Assembly: GCA_030533315.1 (NCBI GenBank)
Contig: JAUNJL010000032.1
Coordinates: forward strand, 1 to 13,765
DNA length: 13,765 bases
From: Eubacteriales bacterium
Lineage (GTDB): Bacteria > Bacillota_A > Clostridia > Lachnospirales > Lachnospiraceae
Reading direction: 5' to 3'
Shown here: positions 1-5,683 of the stretch, piece by piece
Numbering within the stretch: the first letter of the stretch is position 1
How the letters are laid out: each line of letters opens with the position of its first letter
Notes under the pieces: generated by a model
The model's input: the letters and a program-made list of their open reading frames with translations, nothing else
What the model was told of the DNA's origin: nothing
Database searches by the model: none
Program-made: the position numbers and the translations under genes

Positions 1-763
1 CCTTGAGGAGCCTCATCAGGCAGCTCATGCGGTCTAAGCCTTCTTCCCTGCCTTCCTCTAAACCTTCTTTTCTTCCCAGCTCACGCTCATCCTGGAGCAA
101 TTCTTCCATCAGCACAAATCTCGCCTCCCAAATACGGCTCCGTTTGATTGTCCTTACCTGATCCTCTATGGATGCGATCAAGCTTCCGCTTTCCGCATCT
201 TGCGCCAGCTCTTCGGGGCTGCCTATGTACTTCAGGAAATCGGATAATTCCTTCGGCACTTCGTTTTCGTTTTCGCCCTTGGTACTGAGAAAGATGGTGG
301 TGCGGCCATCCTGGAGCAATTCCCCGTTTTCCTGGCACTGTGTCCGGTATGTACTGCGGTATAGAGACGGTTCTGAAATGGCGTAGTCGCATATAAATAT
401 GACGAACGTATCCGACAATTCCCCGTATCTGTGGCCAGTCAGCAGTGCGTCCATATCCATATGAGAGTGGTAATAGCGGCTCCTTCGGGGAAGGTCCGTT
501 TCTTTCTTTACCTGCATCTCGATGTTAAACCGCCGGTTCCTTCCGTCTTCCTTCGCCAGGACATCCAAACGCACGCCCCTGTACTCCGGGTGATAGGTCA
601 TGGTTTTTTCGGTAATCACGGTAACCTCTAAAATATCCATTTCGAGTACCAGCTCCAGGAATCTGCGGCACTGGACTTCATCGCTCATAACCGCCGCAAA
701 CATAAACGCATCCTTTACGGTAAGATCCTGGAACTTTTTTCTTGCTGCCTCATTACATCCCAT
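1..763 (-). CDS. Rpn-family PD-(D/E)XK nuclease / transposase-like protein (3' end beyond window)
   Basis: The gene reads leftward from an ATG at 761-763 and stays open for 254 codons to the window edge, so its C-terminus is missing. A strong ribosome binding site (AGGAGGAG, on the minus strand) lies just upstream of the start. The N-terminus (KFQDLTVKDAFMFAAVM) and the core with RLDVLAKEDG followed by FNIEMQV give the D...E-x-Q signature of the PD-(D/E)XK fold as found in Rpn recombination-promoting nucleases (PDDEXK_2 family). The visible end, GRKEGLEEGREEGLDRM, is the charged Gly-Arg/Glu-rich repeat typical of the C-terminus of these proteins. Family members nick or cut DNA and are often multicopy and variable between strains; this copy's activity is not known. 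Transcription is divergent from the AraC gene. The family call is firm; a role in mobility is inference. Confidence 0.88.
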   Translation of the reverse strand, partial: MGCNEAARKKFQDLTVKDAFMFAAVMSDEVQCRRFLELVLEMDILEVTVITEKTMTYHPEYRGVRLDVLAKEDGRNRRFNIEMQVKKETDLPRRSRYYHSHMDMDALLTGHRYGELSDTFVIFICDYAISEPSLYRSTYRTQCQENGELLQDGRTTIFLSTKGENENEVPKELSDFLKYIGSPEELAQDAESGSLIASIEDQVRTIKRSRIWEARFVLMEELLQDERELGRKEGLEEGREEGLDRMSCLMRLLK

Positions 764-802
764 TTAACTCCTCCTTCATAACAAGAGGAATCCTGTACCA
801 TT

Positions 803-832
803 ATTATAAGCGATGAGAAACCGCTCATGCAA
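803..832 (-). promoter_or_regulatory. Candidate promoter of the Rpn-family gene
   Basis: On the minus strand there is TTGCAT (827-832) and a perfect TATAAT (803-808) separated by 18 bp. This lies about 40 bp upstream of the ATG at 763. The -10 is perfect, the -35 matches 4 of 6 and the spacer is one base long. Confidence 0.55.
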
Positions 833-911
833 GATTTTTTAAAACTTTTTAGCAGAGAATCTGCCATCGCAGTCATTGTTTACGGGTACCGGTGACTTAG
901 GATTTATTCTC

Positions 912-939
912 TTGCTTTGTGGGAAAGCAATCGTTTTTT
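912..939 (+). terminator. Rho-independent terminator with no obvious upstream gene
   Basis: The arms TTGCTTT (912-918) and AAAGCAA (924-930) form a perfect 7-bp stem around a GTGGG loop, followed by TCG and a run of six T (934-939). The orientation is plus strand. No plus-strand gene lies upstream in the window: the only neighbour is divergent. It may insulate the promoter that begins at 941, or be left over from a lost gene. The stem is AT-rich, so its strength is uncertain. Confidence 0.5.
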
Positions 940-940
940 C

Positions 941-968
941 TTGACTTTTGCAGGGAATGTGCTATCAT
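941..968 (+). promoter_or_regulatory. Promoter of the AraC regulator gene
   Basis: TTGACT (941-946) and TATCAT (963-968) are separated by 16 bp, with a TG one base upstream of the -10 (960-961; extended -10). Transcription would start near 975, inside the palindrome at 972-987. The leader to the AraC start codon would be about 240 nt. Confidence 0.65.
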
Positions 969-971
969 TTT

Positions 972-987
972 GTTAGATGAAGCTAAC
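972..987 (+). promoter_or_regulatory. Palindromic operator GTTAG-N6-CTAAC, copy 1
   Basis: GTTAG (972-976) and CTAAC (983-987) form a perfect inverted repeat around ATGAAG. It begins four bases after the -10 element and covers the predicted transcription start, the usual position of a repressor site. The same palindrome occurs upstream of the transporter operon at 2394-2409. The half-sites resemble those in DtxR/IdeR boxes, but the 6-bp spacing differs from that consensus, so the binding protein is unknown. Confidence 0.55.
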
Positions 988-1125
988 TTAAGCGCCATAG
1001 ATCTTTCGATGAAAGAGATTTGCCAGAGACGCTTTATGCGCTGAAAACCTGGGCGCCTATGAAGGGTATGCAGATGGAGGGCGCTCGGACTATTCCGGGG
1101 AAAACGATTGATAGGGGAAGGAATC

Positions 1126-1191
1126 ATGGCGATGGTGGAAGTTAGAGATATCCCAGGGATATACGCCAGCGGCGGGCGTTGGGTCATGTGA
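1126..1191 (+). CDS. Possible 21-residue leader peptide upstream of the AraC gene
   Basis: This short frame encodes MAMVEVRDIPGIYASGGRWV followed by Met and a stop. It is preceded by a purine-rich GGGGAAGGA (1114-1122), a plausible ribosome binding site at slightly short spacing. A second minimal frame, 1194-1217 (MALEGTE), ends with a TGA that overlaps the GTG start of the AraC gene at 1214. The arrangement could couple translation of the leader to the regulator. No homologue is recognised, and a frame this short can occur by chance. Confidence 0.25.
   Translation: MAMVEVRDIPGIYASGGRWVM
1148..1162. repeat. 15-bp perfect palindrome in the AraC leader
   Basis: ATATCCC and GGGATAT flank a single central A. 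With no loop this is more likely a dimeric protein site on DNA than an RNA hairpin. It lies inside the possible leader peptide, about 60 bp before the AraC start. Confidence 0.35.
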
Positions 1192-1213
1192 GCATGGCGC
1201 TGGAGGGTACGGA

Positions 1214-2188
1214 GTGAGAGGAAGAAAAAAAGATATGGAGGATTTCTTGAAGCATACAGCAGCGGATACGTCTGTTCGGCCGGGAGAATATGGGGGAGAG
1301 GCGGAGGACGCGGGGATGGCAGGCTACCCTGTTTTCGATGGTATTCAGATCGTATACCATGACGTACATATGCAGGAGCGCCGCCCCAATGTGGAGATCG
1401 TTCCCCGCTGGGAGAGAATCATTGAAATTGACCATTGCATGGAAGGGCGGATAGAGTGTTCCAAAGGAGAGCAATTTTTTTATTTATCCCAGGGGGACAT
1501 GGCGATCCACAAAAGCGTGGGTGTGGAGCACAATACTTTTTTTCCCACCAGCCATTATCAGGGGATCACCATTGTCATTGATCTGGACAAAGCGCCCAAA
1601 TGCCTGTATTGCTTTCTGGCGGATGTCCATATAGAGCCGGAAAGCATCATGAACCGTTTCTGTGGGAAGGAGGATCTCTTTATCGCCCGCAGCAGTCAGC
1701 GGCTGGAGCACGTCTTCGCAGAGCTTTACCATGTGCCGGAGGAAGTGAAAAGGGGATATTTAAAGATAAAGATTTTGGAGATCCTGCTGTTTTTAAGTGT
1801 ATTTCCTTCAAAACAGGGGGCCGGAAGGAAGTCCTATACGTTTGCGCAGGTACGGCTGGCAAAGGAGGTGTGCCGATATCTGTCGGAGAATATGGACAGG
1901 CACATCCATATCGAACAGCTGGTGCAGGAATTTCATGTTTCCGCATCCCAGCTGCAAAGCTGCTTCCGGGGAGTCTACGGAGAGTCGGTATATGCGTATA
2001 TCCGCAGGCGAAAGATGCAGAGTGCGGCCCATATGCTGAGAAGTACGGATAAAAGCATTCTGGAGATTGCAAACGATCATGGATATGAGAATGGGGGCAA
2101 ATTTGCGTCGGCTTTCAAGTCTGCCATGGGTCTGCTCCCAAATGAATACAGAAGTATGGAGCCCGTATCGATCCCGGAGCAGGGATGA
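1214..2188 (+). CDS. AraC-family transcriptional regulator
   Basis: This 324-residue protein has a cupin-like N-terminal sensing domain (about residues 50-150, including IIEIDHCMEGRIEC, FYLSQGDMAIHK and HYQGITIVIDLDKA) and a C-terminal pair of helix-turn-helix motifs (about 215-315). The second motif contains ILEIANDHGYENGGKFASAF and then PNEYRSM, the classic AraC/XylS ending. The GTG start is chosen because GGAGGG (1202-1207) sits 6 nt upstream; an in-frame ATG at 1235 has a worse site. A CLYC pair near residue 137 in the sensing domain could respond to metal or redox state, which is speculative. The gene has its own promoter and terminator and lies directly upstream of the transporter operon in the same direction, so it probably controls that operon. 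Similar regulators in Clostridia are often next to importer genes. Confidence 0.92.
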   Translation: MRGRKKDMEDFLKHTAADTSVRPGEYGGEAEDAGMAGYPVFDGIQIVYHDVHMQERRPNVEIVPRWERIIEIDHCMEGRIECSKGEQFFYLSQGDMAIHKSVGVEHNTFFPTSHYQGITIVIDLDKAPKCLYCFLADVHIEPESIMNRFCGKEDLFIARSSQRLEHVFAELYHVPEEVKRGYLKIKILEILLFLSVFPSKQGAGRKSYTFAQVRLAKEVCRYLSENMDRHIHIEQLVQEFHVSASQLQSCFRGVYGESVYAYIRRRKMQSAAHMLRSTDKSILEIANDHGYENGGKFASAFKSAMGLLPNEYRSMEPVSIPEQG

Positions 2189-2222
2189 TGCGGCGGTATA
2201 CGGGCTCGGGTCATTCATACCT

Positions 2223-2251
2223 AGGGGGCGCTGTCTGCGCCCCTCTATTTT
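2223..2251 (+). terminator. Rho-independent terminator of the AraC gene
   Basis: GGGGCGC (2225-2231) and GCGCCCC (2237-2243) form a perfect GC stem with loop TGTCT, followed by TCTATTTTGT. It is 35 bp after the AraC stop codon. Confidence 0.8.
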
Positions 2252-2360
2252 GTATATGGCGGCCGTTGAGACTCTGAAAGGTGAACGAACCGTTGCTTTG
2301 GAGCATTTTTCTGCTGGATCGGAGCAGAACACCTTGGAAAGAAGGCGTATACTGATTTTG

Positions 2361-2390
2361 TTGTTTCTCATGCAGGGTGTTTTTTGTCAT
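2361..2390 (+). promoter_or_regulatory. Weak candidate promoter of the transporter/activase operon
   Basis: TTGTTT (2361-2366) and TGTCAT (2385-2390) are separated by 18 bp. The -10 occupies the same position relative to the GTTAG palindrome as TATCAT does at copy 1. Both elements are poor, so the promoter may need an activator, plausibly the AraC protein. The rest of the 312-base gap 2189-2500 holds the AraC terminator, a 7-bp hairpin (2309-2329), the palindrome and the leader hairpins; no gene is seen in it. Confidence 0.35.
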
Positions 2391-2393
2391 ATA

Positions 2394-2409
2394 GTTAGAA
2401 AATGCTAAC
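2394..2409 (+). promoter_or_regulatory. Palindromic operator GTTAG-N6-CTAAC, copy 2
   Basis: GTTAG (2394-2398) and CTAAC (2405-2409) flank AAAATG. A related, weaker site, ATAG-ATGAAA-CTAT (2415-2428), follows with its centre 20 bp downstream and shares the TAG-ATGAA-N-CTA core with copy 1. Both main copies lie exactly 16 bp after a TGCAGGG heptamer (949-955 and 2371-2377). Confidence 0.55.
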
Positions 2410-2431
2410 AATATATAGATGAAACTATTTT

Positions 2432-2447
2432 GCCGTGCGCTGACGGC
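2432..2447 (+). other. Hairpin in the operon leader
   Basis: GCCGT and ACGGC form a perfect 5-bp stem around GCGCTG. A second possible pairing, CCCC (2451-2454) with GGGG (2469-2472), follows before the ribosome binding site. There is no T-run, so this is not a terminator. No known riboswitch was recognised. Confidence 0.3.
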
Positions 2448-2500
2448 GGGCCCCTGCGTTTGAGAGATGGGGGTATCTATTATTTAAGCAGAGAGGAGAT

Positions 2501-3514
2501 ATGATGTCTATGAAAAAGCTTTTGACCTTCATACTGGCTTTTGCAATGATGTGCTGCCCGTTGATCCAGTGCTATGCGGAGGAAAATGAAGAGCAGGCGG
2601 ATCCGGGTACGCAGGTAAGCCAGGAGCAGGAGATTTGTATCCGGGTGGGACTGCCTAAGGCGCCGCCGGCGTTTCCTGTCCTGCATATGCTGGAAGAGAA
2701 AATGCTGGGAGAAAATGTGGGGCTGGAGCTGGAGGTTTGGGATGCGCCGGAGCAGCTAATCGCCATGGTGCAGGATGGCAATCATGAAATGTTTGCTTTT
2801 CCCTTGACCGTCATCAGCAAGCTGTACAACAAGGGCCTGGATGTTCAGCTGATGAATGTGAATACCTGGGGGGTCACCTATTTCTTGACCACGGATCCGA
2901 ATTTTCAGTCGTGGGCGGATCTGAAAGGGAAAAAGGTTTACGTGCCCCTTCAATCATCACCGCCAGATGCTTTGACGCAGTATTTTTTGAAGGAAGCTGG
3001 CTTAAAGGTCGGCGAAGATGTGGAGCTGGTATATGCGGCAACTACGGAGGTGGCCTCGCTCCTTGCTTCTGGGGAGGCGGAGTATGCGACATTGATCGAG
3101 CCTCAGGTGACGGCCGCCTTGGAAAAGAACGACCAGGTGATCCGCAGCCTGAGCTTTGAGGAGGAGTGGCAGAGGGTGACGGAAACAGATACCATGATCC
3201 CCAATGCGGGATTTGGGGTGACAGGCTCCTTTGCTGAGGAAAATCCGGAGCTTACGGCGGCATTCCAGAATGCTTATGAGGAAAGCACGGAGTGGGTATT
3301 GGAACACCCCCAGGAAACGGCGGCTTTGGCGGAAAAATACTTTGGTATGGACGGGGGGCTGGTGGAGAAGGCCATTCCCAATATGGGGCTGTGCTTTAAA
3401 TCTGCCGAGGACGCAAGCTCAGAGCTGGACATCTTCTATCAGCTGCTGAATGATTTTGACCCATCCATGATTGGTGGTAAGCTTCCCGACGAAGGCATGT
3501 ACTATGAAGGCTAA
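2501..3514 (+). CDS. ABC transporter substrate-binding protein, NitT/TauT type
   Basis: This 337-residue exported protein starts with a signal peptide: Lys-Lys, then a hydrophobic stretch from about residue 6 to 24, with likely cleavage after CYA (about residue 26). There is no good lipobox. The mature part follows the NMT1/SsuA/ThiY-like pattern: IRVGLPKAPPAFPVLHMLEE at the start, an NTWGVTYFLTT strand, SWADLKGKKVYVPLQSSPPD, and later YATLIEPQVTAALEKN. These families bind taurine, sulfonates, nitrate, pyrimidines and similar small molecules, so the ligand cannot be named. Three in-frame ATGs (2501, 2504, 2510) follow AGAGGAG (2492-2498); 2504 has the best spacing, 2501 is the longest. This is the first gene of a six-gene operon, and its end overlaps the permease start. 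Confidence 0.9.
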   Translation: MMSMKKLLTFILAFAMMCCPLIQCYAEENEEQADPGTQVSQEQEICIRVGLPKAPPAFPVLHMLEEKMLGENVGLELEVWDAPEQLIAMVQDGNHEMFAFPLTVISKLYNKGLDVQLMNVNTWGVTYFLTTDPNFQSWADLKGKKVYVPLQSSPPDALTQYFLKEAGLKVGEDVELVYAATTEVASLLASGEAEYATLIEPQVTAALEKNDQVIRSLSFEEEWQRVTETDTMIPNAGFGVTGSFAEENPELTAAFQNAYEESTEWVLEHPQETAALAEKYFGMDGGLVEKAIPNMGLCFKSAEDASSELDIFYQLLNDFDPSMIGGKLPDEGMYYEG

Positions 3515-4244
3515 GCTTTGGCCGGGACTGCTGTCGGCGGCTCTGCTTCTGGGCAGCTGGCATTTGCTTTCTCTTTTCTTTCCGCCGCTGGTGGTGCCGC
3601 CCATCTCCAGCGTGTGTGTCAGCCTGGCGGAGATTATTGGAGAGGTTCGATTTCTATCGACGGTTTTTACGACCCTGCTGCGTTTGGCGGCAGGGTTGGT
3701 GATTGGTACCGCCATTGGCGGCGGATTGGGGCTGCTGTTTGGTCTGAACCAGAAGCTGGAAAAGGTACTGTCCCCCTTTGTGGGGGTGCTGCAGGCGGTT
3801 CCTCCCGTGTGTTGGGTGGTCCTGGCGCTGGTATGGTTTGGCTTTAACGGTAAGCCCTGCGTATTTATTGTGGCCACGGCGGCCATTCCTCCTGTTGCCA
3901 TCAACATCAGCGGCGGGGTGAAAAACATCGATAAGGAGCTGTTGGAAATGGCAAGGCTGTACGGCTTTTCCAGGGGGAAGACCCTGAGGCACGTCGTTTT
4001 GCCCTCCATCGGGGCATCCTTTCGGTCTGCTATGGAAATCGTGACCGGCAGCAGCTGGAAGCTGGTGGTGATGGGAGAGGTGCTGACGACCAACAGCGGG
4101 ATCGGCGGTGCGATCACTACGGCGCGGCTGAATCTGGAGCCGGAGAGGATCCTTGCCTGGGCGGTCATCCTGGTAGTTTTTTGCTTTTGTATGCAAAAGA
4201 GTATGGCGGTTGTCTTTTGCGGGAAGAGAGGTGCGGTATGCTGA
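3504..4244 (+). CDS. ABC transporter permease, NitT/TauT type
   Basis: This 246-residue inner-membrane protein has about six hydrophobic segments. The ABC-ATPase docking (EAA) loop is clear: KELLEMARLYGFSRGKTLR followed by HVVLP (near residues 145-168). The N-terminus (WPGLLSAALLLGSWHLL, then PPLVVPP) and AVPPVCWVVLALVWFG are typical of SsuC/TauC-like permeases. The ATG at 3504 is preferred: it has GAAGG 8 nt upstream and starts right before the first membrane segment. A longer reading from TTG at 3471 is possible. The gene overlaps the binding-protein gene by 11 nt and the ATPase gene by 7 nt, which implies tight translational coupling. Confidence 0.9.
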   Translation: MKAKLWPGLLSAALLLGSWHLLSLFFPPLVVPPISSVCVSLAEIIGEVRFLSTVFTTLLRLAAGLVIGTAIGGGLGLLFGLNQKLEKVLSPFVGVLQAVPPVCWVVLALVWFGFNGKPCVFIVATAAIPPVAINISGGVKNIDKELLEMARLYGFSRGKTLRHVVLPSIGASFRSAMEIVTGSSWKLVVMGEVLTTNSGIGGAITTARLNLEPERILAWAVILVVFCFCMQKSMAVVFCGKRGAVC

Positions 4245-4936
4245 GCGTGCAGAAGGTAAGTAAGGCATATGGAGAGCTTCCCGTTGTCCGCAATCTGAGC
4301 CTGGAGGTGGACAGAGGTGAGATCGTTGCCCTGATCGGTCCTTCCGGCTGTGGGAAGTCCACGCTGCTGAACATGATATCCGGTCTGATACAGCCGGACA
4401 GCGGAAGGATAGAAAAGGGAGACGTAAAGCTTAGCTACATGTTTCAGAAGGCGAGGCTGCTTCCCTGGCGGACGGTTTACCAAAACATTGCGCTGGTTCG
4501 GGAAAATGCGTCGAAGGATGAAACAGAGCGTTTGATACAGGCGGTGGGATTGGGGGGATTTGAGAATTATTATCCCGGCCAGCTTTCCGGCGGCATGGCC
4601 AAGCGATGCGCTTTGGCGCGGGCGTTCCACTACCAGGGGGACGTCTTGCTCATGGACGAGCCATTTCAGGGATTGGATTATGGGATACGGATGGAGATGC
4701 TGTCCATGCTGATTTCGATCTGGAAGCAGAAAAAGCAGGGGATCCTTTTTGTGACACATGAGATCGACGAGGCGCTGACGGCGGCCACGAAAATAGCGGT
4801 ACTGAAGGCTCGGCCCACGGCCGTCCAGGAGGTCCTGTGCCTTCCGGGGCAGGTGGGAAGGGACGCTGCGTCGCCGGAGCTGGCAAAGATTCGCGGGCAT
4901 ATCATTCATGAGATGATGCAGGAGCCTCAAGCTTGA
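4238..4936 (+). CDS. ABC transporter ATP-binding protein, NitT/TauT type
   Basis: This 232-residue ATPase has every expected motif: Walker A GPSGCGKST (34-42), Q-loop MFQ with Q70, signature LSGGM (116-120), Walker B VLLMDE (136-141), D-loop GLD (145-147) and the switch His in THE (H174). LLPWRTVYQNI after the Q-loop is typical of the nitrate/taurine/sulfonate group. The ATG at 4238 overlaps the permease stop codon (ATGCTGA) and has AGAGG at a good distance; the frame is open further upstream to 4181, but that part lies inside the permease gene. It powers import through the adjacent permease. The gene ends 23 nt before cupin 1. Confidence 0.93.
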   Translation: MLSVQKVSKAYGELPVVRNLSLEVDRGEIVALIGPSGCGKSTLLNMISGLIQPDSGRIEKGDVKLSYMFQKARLLPWRTVYQNIALVRENASKDETERLIQAVGLGGFENYYPGQLSGGMAKRCALARAFHYQGDVLLMDEPFQGLDYGIRMEMLSMLISIWKQKKQGILFVTHEIDEALTAATKIAVLKARPTAVQEVLCLPGQVGRDAASPELAKIRGHIIHEMMQEPQA

Positions 4937-4959
4937 GAGAAACCGAAAGGAATGAAAAA

Positions 4960-5289
4960 ATGGAATATTTAAGAAATCTTCCCTTGGGTCACCCGAAGGA
5001 GCTGTCGAGGCTGATCCACATCAGGCCAGGGAGGGTCGTCAGTATGGAGCTTTCCCGGAAAGAGGATTGCAGGATATCCCTGCTCAGCTTTGCGGATGGC
5101 GAAGGTGTAAGTGAAGAGGCCTATTATGGCGACACGTTATATTATGTTTTGGAAGGAGAAATGCCCTTTGTGGAGGGGGAAAAGAAGACGGTGGTAAAGC
5201 AGGGAGAGTGTATCTGTGCTCCGGCCCATACCCTTCATGCCATTGGAGGCGCCTCTCCCTTCAAGCTGTTGCAGATCACCATCGGATGA
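4960..5289 (+). CDS. Small cupin-domain protein (copy 1, metal site degenerate)
   Basis: This 109-residue protein is a single cupin barrel: GDTLYYVLEGEMPFVEGEKK, then KQGECICAPAHTLHAIG. The ATG at 4960 is preferred because AAAGGAA lies 7 nt upstream; a TTG at 4933 in the same frame would overlap the ATPase stop. It is a clear paralogue of the next gene (shared GRVVS, DGEGVS/DQGEGVS, LEG and PFKLL/PFKML blocks). The motif-1 histidine of copy 2 (H54) is Glu (E53) here, while the motif-2 histidine is kept (H93). The usual cupin metal site is therefore incomplete, and it may bind a ligand without metal or act as a structural partner. Its function is unknown; its operon position ties it to the importer and the activase protein. 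Confidence 0.82.
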   Translation: MEYLRNLPLGHPKELSRLIHIRPGRVVSMELSRKEDCRISLLSFADGEGVSEEAYYGDTLYYVLEGEMPFVEGEKKTVVKQGECICAPAHTLHAIGGASPFKLLQITIG

Positions 5290-5345
5290 CGGGAAAATGA
5301 GAGTTTATAGAAGCGTTTTGATGTATCGTAGTAGGAGGAAATAAC

Positions 5346-5681
5346 ATGGAAAAGCTGATAAAAAATGTGGAATGTGCACAGCCCTTCGAAGTAAAGGCGC
5401 TGGTTTCCTATGAGAGCGGAAGGGTGGTCAGCCTGACTCTGGCACAACGTCCAGGAGTGGGGATGACCTTGTTTGCCTTTGACCAGGGAGAAGGTGTCAG
5501 TACTCATGCGGCGCCGGGGGACGCCATGGCTTACATTCTGGAAGGAAAGGCCTCGATCACCATTGACGGCACGGCGCATGAGGTAGAGGAGGGAAACGCC
5601 ATTGTGATGCCAAAGGAGGTCCCCCATGCGGTGAAAGCGCTCACTCCCTTTAAGATGCTGCTGACGGTTGTGAAGCCCTGA
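5346..5681 (+). CDS. Small cupin-domain protein (copy 2)
   Basis: This 111-residue single-domain cupin has GEGVSTHAAPGDAMAYILEG (motif 1, H54) and EEGNAIVMPKEVPHAVKA (motif 2, H94). It matches a widespread clostridial cupin type that ends PFKMLLTVVKP. A strong AGGAGG (5332-5337) lies 8 nt before the ATG. The 56-nt gap after copy 1 holds no clear promoter or hairpin. The stop codon is followed two bases later by the first possible start of the large activase protein, so the two are probably translationally coupled. The metal or ligand is unknown; possible roles are metallochaperone, small-molecule sensor or accessory subunit of the activase protein. Confidence 0.88.
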   Translation: MEKLIKNVECAQPFEVKALVSYESGRVVSLTLAQRPGVGMTLFAFDQGEGVSTHAAPGDAMAYILEGKASITIDGTAHEVEEGNAIVMPKEVPHAVKALTPFKMLLTVVKP

Positions 5682-5683
5682 CC

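Noticed and set aside
972..987. Classical DtxR/IdeR iron box
   Set aside because: The half-sites are similar, but the consensus I recall has about one base between GTTAG and CTAAC, not six; no iron-specific gene is visible in the window.
987..1213. A decayed FeoA-like or other small protein gene in the AraC leader
   Set aside because: All three frames are interrupted by stops and no segment matches a family that I can recognise.
897..1474. Two 96-codon minus-strand frames between the Rpn and AraC genes
   Set aside because: They have no ribosome binding site or recognisable motif, and they overlap the plus-strand promoter, leader and AraC gene.
2400..2500. Known riboswitch (Moco, TPP or cobalamin type) before the transporter operon
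   Set aside because: Only short hairpins are present; the conserved core sequences of those classes are not seen, and the leader is too short for most of them.
3419..4930. 503-codon open frame on the minus strand
   Set aside because: It lies exactly antisense to the permease and ATPase genes, whose motifs and start signals are clear; its protein is low-complexity and matches nothing I recognise.
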